From positions 1 to 64,000 of the forward strand of contig DVEF01000089.1 of assembly GCA_015295805.1 (NCBI GenBank): DNA of 64,000 nt. The letters are read 5' to 3'. The notes below the pieces were generated by a model. That model was not told the origin of the DNA, searched no databases, and saw only the letters and a list, made by a program, of their open reading frames with translations. Of this stretch, positions 1-8,734 are shown piece by piece. This stretch comes from Geminocystis sp. M7585_C2015_104. GTDB lineage: Bacteria; Cyanobacteriota; Cyanobacteriia; Cyanobacteriales; Cyanobacteriaceae. Made by a program: the position numbers and the translations under genes. The stretch's first letter is position 1; the number at the start of each line of letters is the position of its first letter.

Positions 1-20
1 AGTATAAATACCTCCTATAG

Positions 21-278
21 TTACCAGATGGAATTGTTTTCTTATCCCTAGACAAGGGTATGGTTACCAGATGGAATTATTGTCTTATCTCTAGACAAGA
101 GTATAGTTGCCAGATGAAATTATTGTCTTATCTCTAGACAAGAGTATAGTTGCTAGATGGAATTATTGTCTCATCCCCAGACAAGGGTATAGTTGCTAGA
201 TGGAATTGTTGTCTTATCCCTAGACAAGGGTATGGTTACTAGATGGAATTGTTGTCTTATCCCTAGACAAGGGTATAA
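21..278. repeat. 43-bp tandem repeat, six full units
   Basis: Six consecutive units begin at 21, 64, 107, 150, 193 and 236, exactly 43 bp apart. Each opens with TTRCYAGATGGAATT and ends with CTAGACAAGRGTAT; differences between units are scattered point changes with no length variation. The flanks (AGTATAAATACCTCCT before, GGTATAAATGTCTCCT after) also resemble each other, so the array sits inside a short duplicated edge. 43 is not a multiple of three and each strand is interrupted by stops, so coding is unlikely. There are no unique spacers, so it is not a CRISPR array. The array may start left of the window. Confidence 0.93.
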
Positions 279-379
279 ATGTCTCCTGTTATCCCCACTG
301 ATGTTTGTGTCACCTCGCCAAAAGATGTAGCAGATAAGCGTTAGCCTTAATTTACCCAAGGGGGTATTAGCATACAACT

Positions 380-1640
380 GTTGCCGGCATCACTTCGTTG
401 GAGAGAATGTCTAGTATACAAGCATTGTCGGGGTGATTTTAAGGTATATAGTATACTTTTGTTGAAGGAGTAAATTTACTAGAAAACAAGCGGAGTAGAC
501 GGCTGTTGTTAGCCAGAAGCTTAAGAAATTTTCCAGTAGACAAGTATTATTATTATCATTCTACTAGGGGAGATTCCTTATTGGGACTACTCTACTGAGG
601 GTATTCAGTGAGTAGACGGGTGTTGGAAAGGTGACTTGGCTAGGGGATATGTAGTAGACAAGTATTGTTAGTCCAACGCCCATAGGACGGCCTAATTTTA
701 CCAAGGGTGACACCTTTTGAAAAGATATTGTTGGGGTGATTTTATCTGCGTTTATTCAACAGAAAAGTATTATTGGCATGACTTGACTAAAGGGGATTTG
801 CCGGTAGGGAATGTCTGCCAGACAACTGAAGAGGGTGTCTAGCATACGGGGATTGTGAGGCTGATTTCAGTGGGGGAAATTTAATAGCAAACCGTTGTAA
901 GTCAGAAGCAGAAGGGAGTGTCTAGCAGAAAATTACTGTGTTGTTAGCATGACTAGACTGGGAGAATGTCTAGCCGGCTACTGTTGTGGGCTTTGCCCCC
1001 GCGATGGTATGATAGAAGGGTTTTACTGGAGGGTATGTCTAGTAGACAGGTAAAGGGATAACCAATAGACAGGCATTGCTGATAAGAAGACAAGTATTGT
1101 AAAAGGGGAATTGCGGGGAATTATCATTGTGACTAGACTGGAAGAGATGTATATGTAGCAGACAACTTTTGTTGCCATGACTTCACTGAGGGGATAGTCT
1201 AATCTCACTGGGGGTTATTTTTGGTAAACAATTGTTGTTAGTATGACTTTAAAGGGAGGGTGTCTAGTAGGTAAGCATTGTCGGGGTGATTTTACTAGGG
1301 GATAGGCAGACGAGGATTGCCAGTCTGAATTCCCCGAAGTGTCAGGGAGGTATTGTTGGTATGACTTTTAAATACTTTACCCTAAACCCTATCCCCTATC
1401 CCCTTTATCCTACCCCCAGAGAGGGGCGCCGAGAAGGCACTTAATTCGGTAGACTAGATGAGTATTGTGGGCGTCACTTGATTGGCGGAAAAGTCTAGTG
1501 GAGTATTACTAGTATGACTTGCCTGGGAAGTTTAGTAGACGGGTGTTGCTAGGATGACTTTGGAGGAGAGGGGATGGGGGAATGTGGCTATTGTGACTTT
1601 ACTGGAGGGAGGTATTGGCTTAATAATAGGGATTAGTGGC
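380..1640. repeat. Decayed repeat family A (CTAGTAGACAAGTATTG core)
   Basis: This 1.3-kb stretch without a gene holds roughly 15 to 25 degenerate copies of a 40-50 bp unit. The core reads GTCTAGTAGACAAGTATTG, then TTGGCATGACTTTACTGGGG. Clear copies start near 408, 530, 609, 650, 756, 920, 1037, 1150, 1262, 1470 and 1530. Spacing and sequence are irregular, as in an old array that has diverged by point change and indel. The CTAG..ACAAGGGTAT piece of the neighbouring 43-bp array resembles the core, so both may share an ancestor. Short open frames crossing it have no protein-like composition. Confidence 0.75.
1378..1417 (+). repeat. C-rich CCCTATCCCC repeat
   Basis: A short run built from ACCCTAAACCC, CTATCCCC and similar heptamer-like units. 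A related tract lies at 4463-4505 and an inverted one at about 5987-6008. Such C-rich simple repeats are common between cyanobacterial genes; no function is evident. Confidence 0.6.
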
Positions 1641-1664
1641 GTAATCTAGAATTCTGGTGAAACA

Positions 1665-4094
1665 ATGCGTATTTCTCTAAACTGGCTGAGAGAATTTGTG
1701 GAGGTAAAACTGTCGGCAGAGGAATTAGCCAAGACTTTAACCATTGCCGGGTTTGAGGTGGAAGACATTGAGGATAGACGCACCTGGGCTGATGGGGTGG
1801 TGGTGGGGAAGGTATTGGAGTGTAAAAAACACCCTAATGCTGATAAACTAAGTGTGTGTAGGGTAGACATTGGGGAAAAGTCCGTTTATCAAATTGTTTG
1901 TGGTGCGTCTAATGTAAGAGAGAATATACTTGTTGCCGTTGCCAAGCCGGGGAGTTATTTGCCTAAGGTAGATTTAAAAATTAAACCCACTAAGTTGAGG
2001 GGGGTTGAAAGCAATGGTATGATTTGTTCATTGGCAGAGTTAGGTTTAGAAAAGGAGAGTGAGGGAATACATATCCTGGAGGGGGATTATAGGGTGGGGG
2101 AAGATATTCGCCCCATTTTGGGTTTAGACGATGTTATCCTAGAGGTAACTGCCACTGCCAATCGCGCGGATGCTTTAAGTGTAGTGGGGGTAGCCAGGGA
2201 GGTGGCTGCCTTGACGGGGGGAAAACTCACCCTGCCACACATTGAGGAGACAATCAACCCCATTTACTCTGACAAGGTTGCCATAAGGGTTGAGGATACT
2301 TCCGCCTGTCCGGCATATATTGCCACAATCATCGAGAAAGTTAAAATCGCGCCTTCTCCTGACTGGCTACAAAGACGTTTGCAAGCGGCAGGAATACGCC
2401 CCATAAATAATGTGGTTGATGCCACTAATTATATTCTCCTAGAATGGGGGCAACCCTTACATGCCTTTGACAAAGATAAGCTACATACCATCGCCAAAAG
2501 TGACAGTCTAACAGTGGGTGTGCGTTTTGCCAAAGAGGGGGAGACTCTGACAACTCTAGACAGTCAAGAAAGAAAATTAACCCCTCAAAATTTGCTTATT
2601 ACTATCAACAATCAGCCAGTAGCCTTAGCCGGCGTCATGGGTGGCGAAGATAGCGAAGTTGACGAGAATACTCAGAATATCTTACTAGAGGCTGCCCTTT
2701 TTGAACCAGTTGTAGTTCGTCGTAGTGCAAAAATTCAGGGAATTCGCACGGAATCTTCTACTCGTTACGAGAGGGGAGTAAACCAGGTAGAGTTGGAGAA
2801 GGCTTTAAATAGGGCAATTTCCCTTATCAACCAACTGGCAGGTGGCAAGGTTACCAGTCAGATTATAGCCGACAATCGCTCTTATTCTACCCCTGTTATT
2901 GAATTAAGACTCCAGCGTCTGCATCAGGTATTAGGGAAGGTGAGAAAAGGGGATAGCCTCATAGACATTCCCCCCGAAGATGTGGTTAGAATTCTAGAAG
3001 ACTTAGGTTGTCAACTGGAGGTAAAAAAAGAGTCTCCTTTGGTATGGCAGGTAAGAATCCCCCCTTACCGTTATAGAGACTTAGAGAGGGAGATAGACTT
3101 GATTGAGGAGGTAGCTAGACTTTATGGTTATGACAATTTCCATGACACTCTCCCCACCCAGGCTACTGTAGGCTATCTTCCCCTCAATTATCAGATACAA
3201 AGGCAAATTAGGGCTTCTTTGAGAGGGTTAGGGTTAACCGAGTTGATGCATTACTCCCTAGTAAACGCCAAGGTAGCGGGGATTAAAATTGCCAATCCCC
3301 TGTTTGTAGAATATTCTGGTTTAAGGAGTAATCTGATTGACGGTTTGATAGACGCCTTTGAATATAATCTCAGTCAGGGTAATGGTTGTTTAAATGGTTT
3401 TGAAATAGGTAGAATCTTCTGGTTAGAAAATGGGGAGAAACGAGAAGCCGACGCCTTGGGGGGGATATTTGGGGGTGACTTGTATACCGAAGGCATTTGG
3501 GTAAGAAGTGGTAAACCTCAACCCATGACGTGGTATGAGGCTAAGGGAATCCTTGACAGTTTCTTCGACTCTCTGAAGTTGCCAATCACCTACCAGGCAG
3601 AATCTGATGACTGTCGTCTTCATCCGGGACGCACTGCCAGTTTATGGTTAAATGGGAATAGAATTGGTGTATTTGGGCAACTCCATCCCCGTTTGCGGCA
3701 ACAAAAAGACTTACCCGACAGTGTTTACGTATTTGAGTTACAATTGGAACCCATAGTCGGCTTTTTAGAACAAAAACACATACAAACGCCTGTCTTTAAA
3801 CCCTATTCCACCTATCCGGCAGTAGAAAGAGATATAGCCTTTTTCATCTCCACAGAGATACCCGTGGCAGAAATAGTCTCGGTGATGCGAAAAGCCGGTG
3901 GCAGGTTATTAGCTGATGTAAGGTTGTTTGACGAGTATAAAGGGGAGAATGTGGAAGAAGGGAAAAGGAGTTTAGCCTTTACTCTTACTTATCGCTCTCC
4001 CGATGGTACACTAAAAGACAGTGATGTGGAGCCAATTCATGATAAAATCCGTCAAACTCTTGGCCAGCATTTTGATATTATCCTCCGCAGTTGA
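1665..4094 (+). CDS. pheT: Phenylalanine-tRNA ligase beta subunit
   Basis: The protein is the beta chain of the cytosolic alpha2-beta2 phenylalanyl-tRNA synthetase, which charges tRNA-Phe. Its 809 residues match the family's usual length. In order I see the N-terminal segment starting [12 protein letters not shown], an EMAP/OB-type tRNA-binding domain (about 40-150, with [12 protein letters not shown]), the B3/4 editing region (about 210-390), the B5 domain (about 410-490), the core fold with the [16 protein letters not shown] helix, and a C-terminal FDX-ACB anticodon-binding domain (about 715-809, with [11 protein letters not shown]). The ATG at 1665 gives the standard N-terminus, although GGTGA at 1657 is a poor ribosome site. 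pheS is not adjacent, which is usual in cyanobacteria. The gene is isolated: decayed repeats occupy 1.3 kb upstream and over 3 kb downstream. Confidence 0.97.
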   Translation: MRISLNWLREFVEVKLSAEELAKTLTIAGFEVEDIEDRRTWADGVVVGKVLECKKHPNADKLSVCRVDIGEKSVYQIVCGASNVRENILVAVAKPGSYLPKVDLKIKPTKLRGVESNGMICSLAELGLEKESEGIHILEGDYRVGEDIRPILGLDDVILEVTATANRADALSVVGVAREVAALTGGKLTLPHIEETINPIYSDKVAIRVEDTSACPAYIATIIEKVKIAPSPDWLQRRLQAAGIRPINNVVDATNYILLEWGQPLHAFDKDKLHTIAKSDSLTVGVRFAKEGETLTTLDSQERKLTPQNLLITINNQPVALAGVMGGEDSEVDENTQNILLEAALFEPVVVRRSAKIQGIRTESSTRYERGVNQVELEKALNRAISLINQLAGGKVTSQIIADNRSYSTPVIELRLQRLHQVLGKVRKGDSLIDIPPEDVVRILEDLGCQLEVKKESPLVWQVRIPPYRYRDLEREIDLIEEVARLYGYDNFHDTLPTQATVGYLPLNYQIQRQIRASLRGLGLTELMHYSLVNAKVAGIKIANPLFVEYSGLRSNLIDGLIDAFEYNLSQGNGCLNGFEIGRIFWLENGEKREADALGGIFGGDLYTEGIWVRSGKPQPMTWYEAKGILDSFFDSLKLPITYQAESDDCRLHPGRTASLWLNGNRIGVFGQLHPRLRQQKDLPDSVYVFELQLEPIVGFLEQKHIQTPVFKPYSTYPAVERDIAFFISTEIPVAEIVSVMRKAGGRLLADVRLFDEYKGENVEEGKRSLAFTLTYRSPDGTLKDSDVEPIHDKIRQTLGQHFDIILRS

Positions 4095-4112
4095 CATTGG
4101 GGAATGTAGGCG

Positions 4113-4445
4113 TTTATTATAAGCCCATACGGGGGGTTGGGATATAAGACGATGTACCCTTCCCGATTACAGACGAATGATAATTATTCTCCTGCGGTTG
4201 GGATTGGGTGTGGGAGTTTATAATTATAAACCCGCACATGGCGGGGGGAATAAGGCTAGGGAGAGTGGCTAATCCCAATGGTAAGCTAATGATAACAGTT
4301 TCCCCTTGGCAGGGGGTGGAGTTGAACGGCTACTCGGATAGAATTATAATCATTCGCACCTGCCTACGTTATTTTTAATTCTATTTTTGGGGATTGTTGA
4401 AAATTATACTACCAATCTTGACCCCAGTAGGGGCTTATAATCATA
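4113..4445. repeat. Cluster of nested imperfect palindromes
   Basis: Several AT-rich palindromic pieces with TTATAATNATAA-like cores lie within 330 bp. A perfect 16-bp palindrome, GTTTATAATTATAAAC, is at 4216-4231. TTATAAGCCC near 4117 is matched by its exact complement GGGCTTATAA near 4432. Inside these, GAATGATAATTATTC near 4175 is answered by GAATTATAATCATTC near 4341. The nested arrangement could fold as one branched structure or be the remains of a small inverted-repeat element. No open frame is present. Confidence 0.55.
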
Positions 4446-4462
4446 ATTCCCCACTACATAAC

Positions 4463-4505
4463 CATACCCCACCTCCCACATCCTATCCCCCACACCCTAT
4501 CCCCT
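4463..4505 (+). repeat. C-rich CCTATCCCC repeat, second copy
   Basis: CCATACCCC, CCTCCCACA, CCTATCCCC and CACCCTATCCCC follow each other, the same vocabulary as at 1378-1417. An inverted relative (GGGGGTGTGGGATGTGGGA) is at about 5987-6008. No function can be read from it. Confidence 0.55.
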
Positions 4506-4559
4506 CATAAGTCACCGCCACGGCTAGTAAATCCCTAACCCATAGCTTCGAGATAGTTG

Positions 4560-5870
4560 TGGCTGTCATCGGCAACTGGGGTTTATTATGACACTGGTGT
4601 CTTAGTGTTGCCTAACCAGTAAGAAAGTGGTTTCTAATGGTATTGGTTGTCATACTTATTGTCACCGTTGTCAGTTGGTATTGTTAGCTTTAGGAATTGT
4701 TGTCACCGCTACTGCCTTCTTTCTAGTTATTGTCGGCGGGTTGCTTTTGATTTTATAGGCTACTGGTTAGGTGAAGACTAACTGTATTTGACTGCCACTG
4801 TCATTTTCCCTTAGCTATTATTATCCACCCTTCTCAATAGTGGTTTTTACCCAATAGGGGAGGTTTTCAGACTGATTTTTTTGTCACCCACTCCACTTTT
4901 TGGCTTTCTCAATAGCTTGAATTGATGGTATTGGCTAGCTAACTGATTGTCACTGTTGCCAGTGGTTAGTCATAATAATTGTTACCGTTATCAAGTACTA
5001 GACAAATCCGGTTGATGGGATGGTTGTTTGTATTATTAGCCACTGCCACTAGTTTAGTCATCAGAGTTACTGTTTCTATCTTCATACACTAGAATTTATC
5101 GGAGTCTCTGTGGCAGACATCAGCCGCCAGTGTTTTTTGTGACAGTCTCTAGTATAGGCTTGCGTCTGTTGTCAGTTTTTCCATCATTGCTTAGTTGGTG
5201 TCGGTTTCCGAATTAATGCTTTGTGTATTTTTGGCTAGTATTAGTCTCCAGAGTAGGGGAAGGCAGTGGTCAGACTGAATTTGTTTTTACCGACTGACTT
5301 GTAGTGACTTCGCATCTGCTTGTTACTCTAGTCATCACTGATTTCACATCACTGTATGTCGCCGAGGATGTGGTTTTTTCTATAAGCTACTGCCCTTGAT
5401 TATGATAGTATTGTGTTGGGATTGTGGTTTCCATTAAGCTGCCAGTATTGGCGGTTAAACTGACTATCATTATTGTCAGTCACTTGTATTAACTGTCAGA
5501 ATGATTGTCACCGTCAACACCCACATTTAGTTGTTGGTGTCGTTGGCAGTTGGTGATGATAGTCTATTTCTCCCCGGTTTGTCTTTGCTGTTAGAAACCA
5601 CTACAGGTTGCCAGGCAAGAAAATGTCGGCTACTGGAATGCCACTAGCTTTTTTAACTGGCTTACTAGTCTTGGTTATATGTTAGTTGCCAGTATTAGTT
5701 GTCAGAATAATTCCTATCAGCCACCCAAGTGGGTTATCCAAACAATGTGGTGGTTGCCAGATGTCTTGTCACTCTTGCCATCAGCCATTAACATACTAGT
5801 AGCATTGATTGTGATGCCGCTGTCTCCAGGAATAGGCGTCAGTTTTGTTGTCATTGGCTACTGCCATTAA
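4560..5870. repeat. Decayed repeat family B (TTGTCACCGTTGTCAG core)
   Basis: About 1.3 kb is composed of degenerate copies of a unit around ATTGTCACCG, then TTGTCAGTTGGTATTG, with many variants such as TTGCCAGTATTAGTTGTCAG and ACTGTTGCCAGTGGTTAG. Copies overlap irregularly, so no fixed period can be read by eye. The longest open frame here (5679-5870, plus strand) has the same repeated words and I do not regard it as a gene. With family A and family C it makes the 7.6 kb around pheT mostly repeat-derived. Confidence 0.6.
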
Positions 5871-6032
5871 TTAATTAATCAGAAGTCAGACTTCTTGTTT
5901 CCACTATCACATGGAAGCCATCAGAGTATTTTTTACTGACAGGGCGCCATTACATTCTATCACTCCCTTGTATTTTTCTCAACTAATGGGGGTGTGGGAT
6001 GTGGGAGATTTGAGGTAGCTAATAAAACATGG

Positions 6033-6400
6033 TTAGTGATAGACAATGCCTTTGTAGAATCCTCGGGGATTAATACGCAATGCCATGTCTTGAAGGATTA
6101 TTTTCTCAAAAACACTTTTACCCACCACGGGGGAAATCCCAATAAGCGTCAATGACAATGCCTTCATTCGGCCAAATGTTTTGTTTTTACCCGGGTTTCT
6201 CTATGCTAGGTATATAAAAATCCCACTTTGAATCCACGGGCTGTTGGCATTTTCAAATCCCTAAGATTAAATAGTTATTAACTACGATAATTCCTTTGTC
6301 TTCCTCTACAAATGTACCCATAACCTATTTCCCAATTAGGCCGCTAGCAATCTAAAAGGCGTCGCAATGGGGTAGAAAATAATTGCCTCTCTCCCAAAAT
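6033..6400 (-). pseudogene. Decayed protein-like segment, unknown family
   Basis: Read on the minus strand, one frame from an ATG at 6321 to about 6118 looks like genuine protein interrupted by stops. It contains GTFVEEDKGIIVVNN, then after a TGA VDSKWDFYIPSIEKPG, then after a TAA IWPNEGIVIDAYWDF, then a TAA. A second frame gives ALRINPRGFYKGIVYH at its end (44 codons, 6033-6167). The nearby minus-strand words FYPIATPFRLLAA (about 6370) suggest further frameshifts. The composition differs from the surrounding repeats. I do not recognise the family, and the case rests on how protein-like the text looks. Confidence 0.35.
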
Positions 6401-6900
6401 CCGTTTAAATTGGGGAAGCTTTTTTTTGGCTGTAACATTTACCTTTAATTTTTAAATTTGTTTTTGGGCAACGTTATTATTACTTTGTACAATAAACCTC
6501 GTGAAATATATTTACTTTGGATTCTGATTATTGTTAATATGTTACTAAAAATAGAATTATTTTAATGTTAGCATAAATTGCCAAGGGCAAATTCATATTA
6601 TTTCTTCCGTATGCAAAATTTAAAACCTTTCAAATAAAGGAGCCTTTTCAGGAATATATTTTCACTCATTTTTTAGCAGAGAGGCTTTTGAGACTCATGT
6701 TGACTAAGAAGAATCTAATTTTATGGCAATGTGATTCTTATGGGGCAAAATGCTATGAATATGAGGAGTGAGTAGCAGAAACTAAGATTTACAGGAAGTT
6801 ATTATTGCGGAGTTTTAGACTGGCTTTCCCGTTGTCAGTCGTCAGTGGGTATTTCCAGACAAGTTGTGTTGTTAAGCTACTAGAATAAATAGCCAGTGTG
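6400..6900. other. AT-rich gap without a recognisable gene
   Basis: This stretch is distinctly richer in A and T than the rest of the window. One plus-strand frame is open from about 6572 to 6775. It ends in LILWQCDSYGAKCYEYEE, but its only ATG is 24 codons before the stop and no ribosome site is visible. It could be the tail of a lost gene or chance. No palindrome, RNA gene or insertion-sequence end was recognised. Confidence 0.4.
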
Positions 6901-6937
6901 TTGGTTTTATGTGTTTAGTCTTCTGAATGAAGGGAGG

Positions 6938-7635
6938 AATAGCTGAGAATACAACAAAACAACTTTTATGGGGTGGAAAGAGGCAGTCAAAAATGTGACA
7001 AAGTTATTCCCCCTTAGAGTGACAAGAAGTAGCCAAATGTGATGGAGTAACCCTCTTGGGGTAAAAGGGAATAGCTGGAAATGTAACCTGGTTACTTCCA
7101 GGGTGGAGTTAGCCGGAAGGGAAATAAGATGATTTTCTCTCACAAGGGAACAACCAGAAGTGTAAAATGGAAAGCAATAACCAGAAAGATAACAAGATTA
7201 GGCCAGAGTGGGATAGATGGGAAAATAGCCGTCAGTGTGACAAAATGATTCTGGGGGTAGAAGAAAGAGGAGAATAACTAGAAATATATAACAGTAACTA
7301 TGAGGCAAGAGGATAGCAAGAAAAACAACAAGGCGACTTTTTTGGAATGGGAATTTTTGGAGGAGAAATGGATAGCCTGGAAAATGAGGCGACTGTTGTG
7401 AAGCAAGGGGGAATAACCAGAAATGAGATGGAAATGGGTAGCCGGGGATATAAACACCCACCCTATGGGAGAGAAGGCAATAGCCGGAAAGGCAATGTGA
7501 CAAAATGTGACAGAATGACTCCCTTGGAAGAAAGAGGTAACCGGGAGGGTAATAGAAGGGGGTTAGGGAGGGATAGCCGGAAGCGTCACAAGGTGACTTT
7601 CTCCTAGGCTGGGAAGAGGCAACCAAAAGTTGTTT
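6938..7635. repeat. Decayed repeat family C (ATAGCCGGAAATGTGACAAA core)
   Basis: About 16 to 17 units of 28-60 bp can be followed, starting near 6938, 6983, 7028, 7068, 7108, 7147, 7171, 7222, 7271, 7311, 7370, 7410, 7437, 7478, 7534, 7570 and 7619. The core is GGAATAGCCGGAAATGTGAC, then AAAATGACTTCCCTTGGGG, and an AAGAGG tail. The last copy stops about 10 bp from the ureohydrolase stop codon. A 142-codon minus-strand frame (7198-7626) and an 86-codon plus-strand frame (7347-7607) are by-products of the repeats. Confidence 0.75.
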
Positions 7636-7645
7636 GGGGGATAGT

Positions 7646-8530
7646 TTATCTTTGTTTGCCTACATGCCAATAGCCGATTAGTTTGTAGACTAGTTTGGCG
7701 GCAGTGAATTCGGAAACAACAGAATCCCTTATAGGAGCCAATTCCATAATATCACAGCCAATCACCTCAAAATGACGACATAACAGACGTAAAAACGCCA
7801 ACGTCTGATACCAGTCTAAACCCCCTGGCTCAGGTGTGCCAACTCCTGGTATTATACTAGGGTCAATGCCGTCTAAGTCTATGCTGATAAAAATCTTCTT
7901 AGTGGTTATTCTACTTATTGCCTCTGCCATCCAGTGGGGGTTAGAATGTATCTCTCTGGCCCAAATTACCGGTATATTCTTGGCTTTGATTAACTCCGCC
8001 TCCTCTTTGCAAATGGCCCTAATCCCCACCGGTAGTGTGGGTAGTCCCAATTCTAACACTCTTCTCATCACACAGGCATGATTGTGTATTGAATTTTCAT
8101 ATTCATGCCTCATATCCCCGTGGGCGTCTATCTGTACTACAGTAAATGTTTCAGAAATCCTTTCCCGATAAGCTCTCACTACTCCCGTAGTTATTGCGTG
8201 TTCTCCTCCTAGGGCGATAACCCATTTGCCGTCTTGAATGAGTTTTTTGACGGTGGCAGTGGTGATATCTAGCATCTCCTCGGGGGTGAGTTGGGGGTTA
8301 ACCCGCGTGTCGGCTATGTATTCGTGGGTGTAGATAGGGGTTTGGAAACAGGTTTCGATGCCCAACTCCTCGTCATAACATTCTAACTGATCTGAAGCGG
8401 TTAGGATAGCCTCTGGCCCATTCTCACATCCTTTTCTATAGGTGGTGGTGGCTTCGTAGGGAATTGGTAAAATGACTACATCTGCCTTTTCATAGGTGGA
8501 TGTGGTTTCTGAGCCCAAAAATTGTTTCAT
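7646..8530 (-). CDS. speB: Agmatinase-type ureohydrolase
   Basis: A cytosolic binuclear-metal ureohydrolase of the arginase/agmatinase family; the usual reaction is agmatine to putrescine plus urea. At 294 residues it has agmatinase length. Metal ligands are complete: GGEH (His111), IDAHGDMR (Asp135, His137, Asp139) and SIDLDGIDP (Asp218, Asp220, Asp223). Cyanobacterial relatives include guanidine hydrolases (Synechocystis Sll1077), but those are longer and accompanied by HypA/HypB-like nickel chaperones, which are absent here. The exact substrate is therefore inferred. It is monocistronic, diverges from the glycosyltransferase gene at 8735, and has a good extended -10 upstream. Confidence 0.85.
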   Translation of the reverse strand: MKQFLGSETTSTYEKADVVILPIPYEATTTYRKGCENGPEAILTASDQLECYDEELGIETCFQTPIYTHEYIADTRVNPQLTPEEMLDITTATVKKLIQDGKWVIALGGEHAITTGVVRAYRERISETFTVVQIDAHGDMRHEYENSIHNHACVMRRVLELGLPTLPVGIRAICKEEAELIKAKNIPVIWAREIHSNPHWMAEAISRITTKKIFISIDLDGIDPSIIPGVGTPEPGGLDWYQTLAFLRLLCRHFEVIGCDIMELAPIRDSVVSEFTAAKLVYKLIGYWHVGKQR

Positions 8531-8578
8531 TTTCTCACTAAAAATCTTTCTTTGTCTTCCTAGTTTAGACCGTTATTA

Positions 8579-8587
8579 ATTATAACA
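8579..8587 (-). promoter_or_regulatory. Extended -10 promoter element of the ureohydrolase gene
   Basis: On the minus strand the sequence reads TGTTATAAT, a perfect TATAAT preceded by TGn. No convincing -35 stands at the right distance, as is usual for extended -10 promoters. It would start transcription about 40 bases before the ATG at 8530. Confidence 0.5.
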
Positions 8588-8734
8588 GAAATTTAAACTT
8601 TTATCTACAAGGCTTTTTCTGATAATAACCAGGTCAAGAATGCTGGGTTTATTTTTGTTTCTGCTGTTTTATGAGAGAAAATGAGATAAACTGATTCTTG
8701 TTTCCTTGTCGAGTTTTCCCAGAAGCAAAATTAT

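Noticed and set aside
21-278. CRISPR array
   Set aside because: The repeats are directly adjacent 43-mers with no unique spacers and no cas genes.
7198-7626. 142-codon minus-strand frame with Pro/Phe/Leu-rich translation
   Set aside because: It follows the repeat units of family C and has no start signal or family resemblance.
7646-8530. Guanidine hydrolase (GdmH) instead of agmatinase
   Set aside because: The protein lacks the long N-terminal extension and the adjacent nickel-chaperone genes of characterised guanidinases; not excluded by sequence alone.
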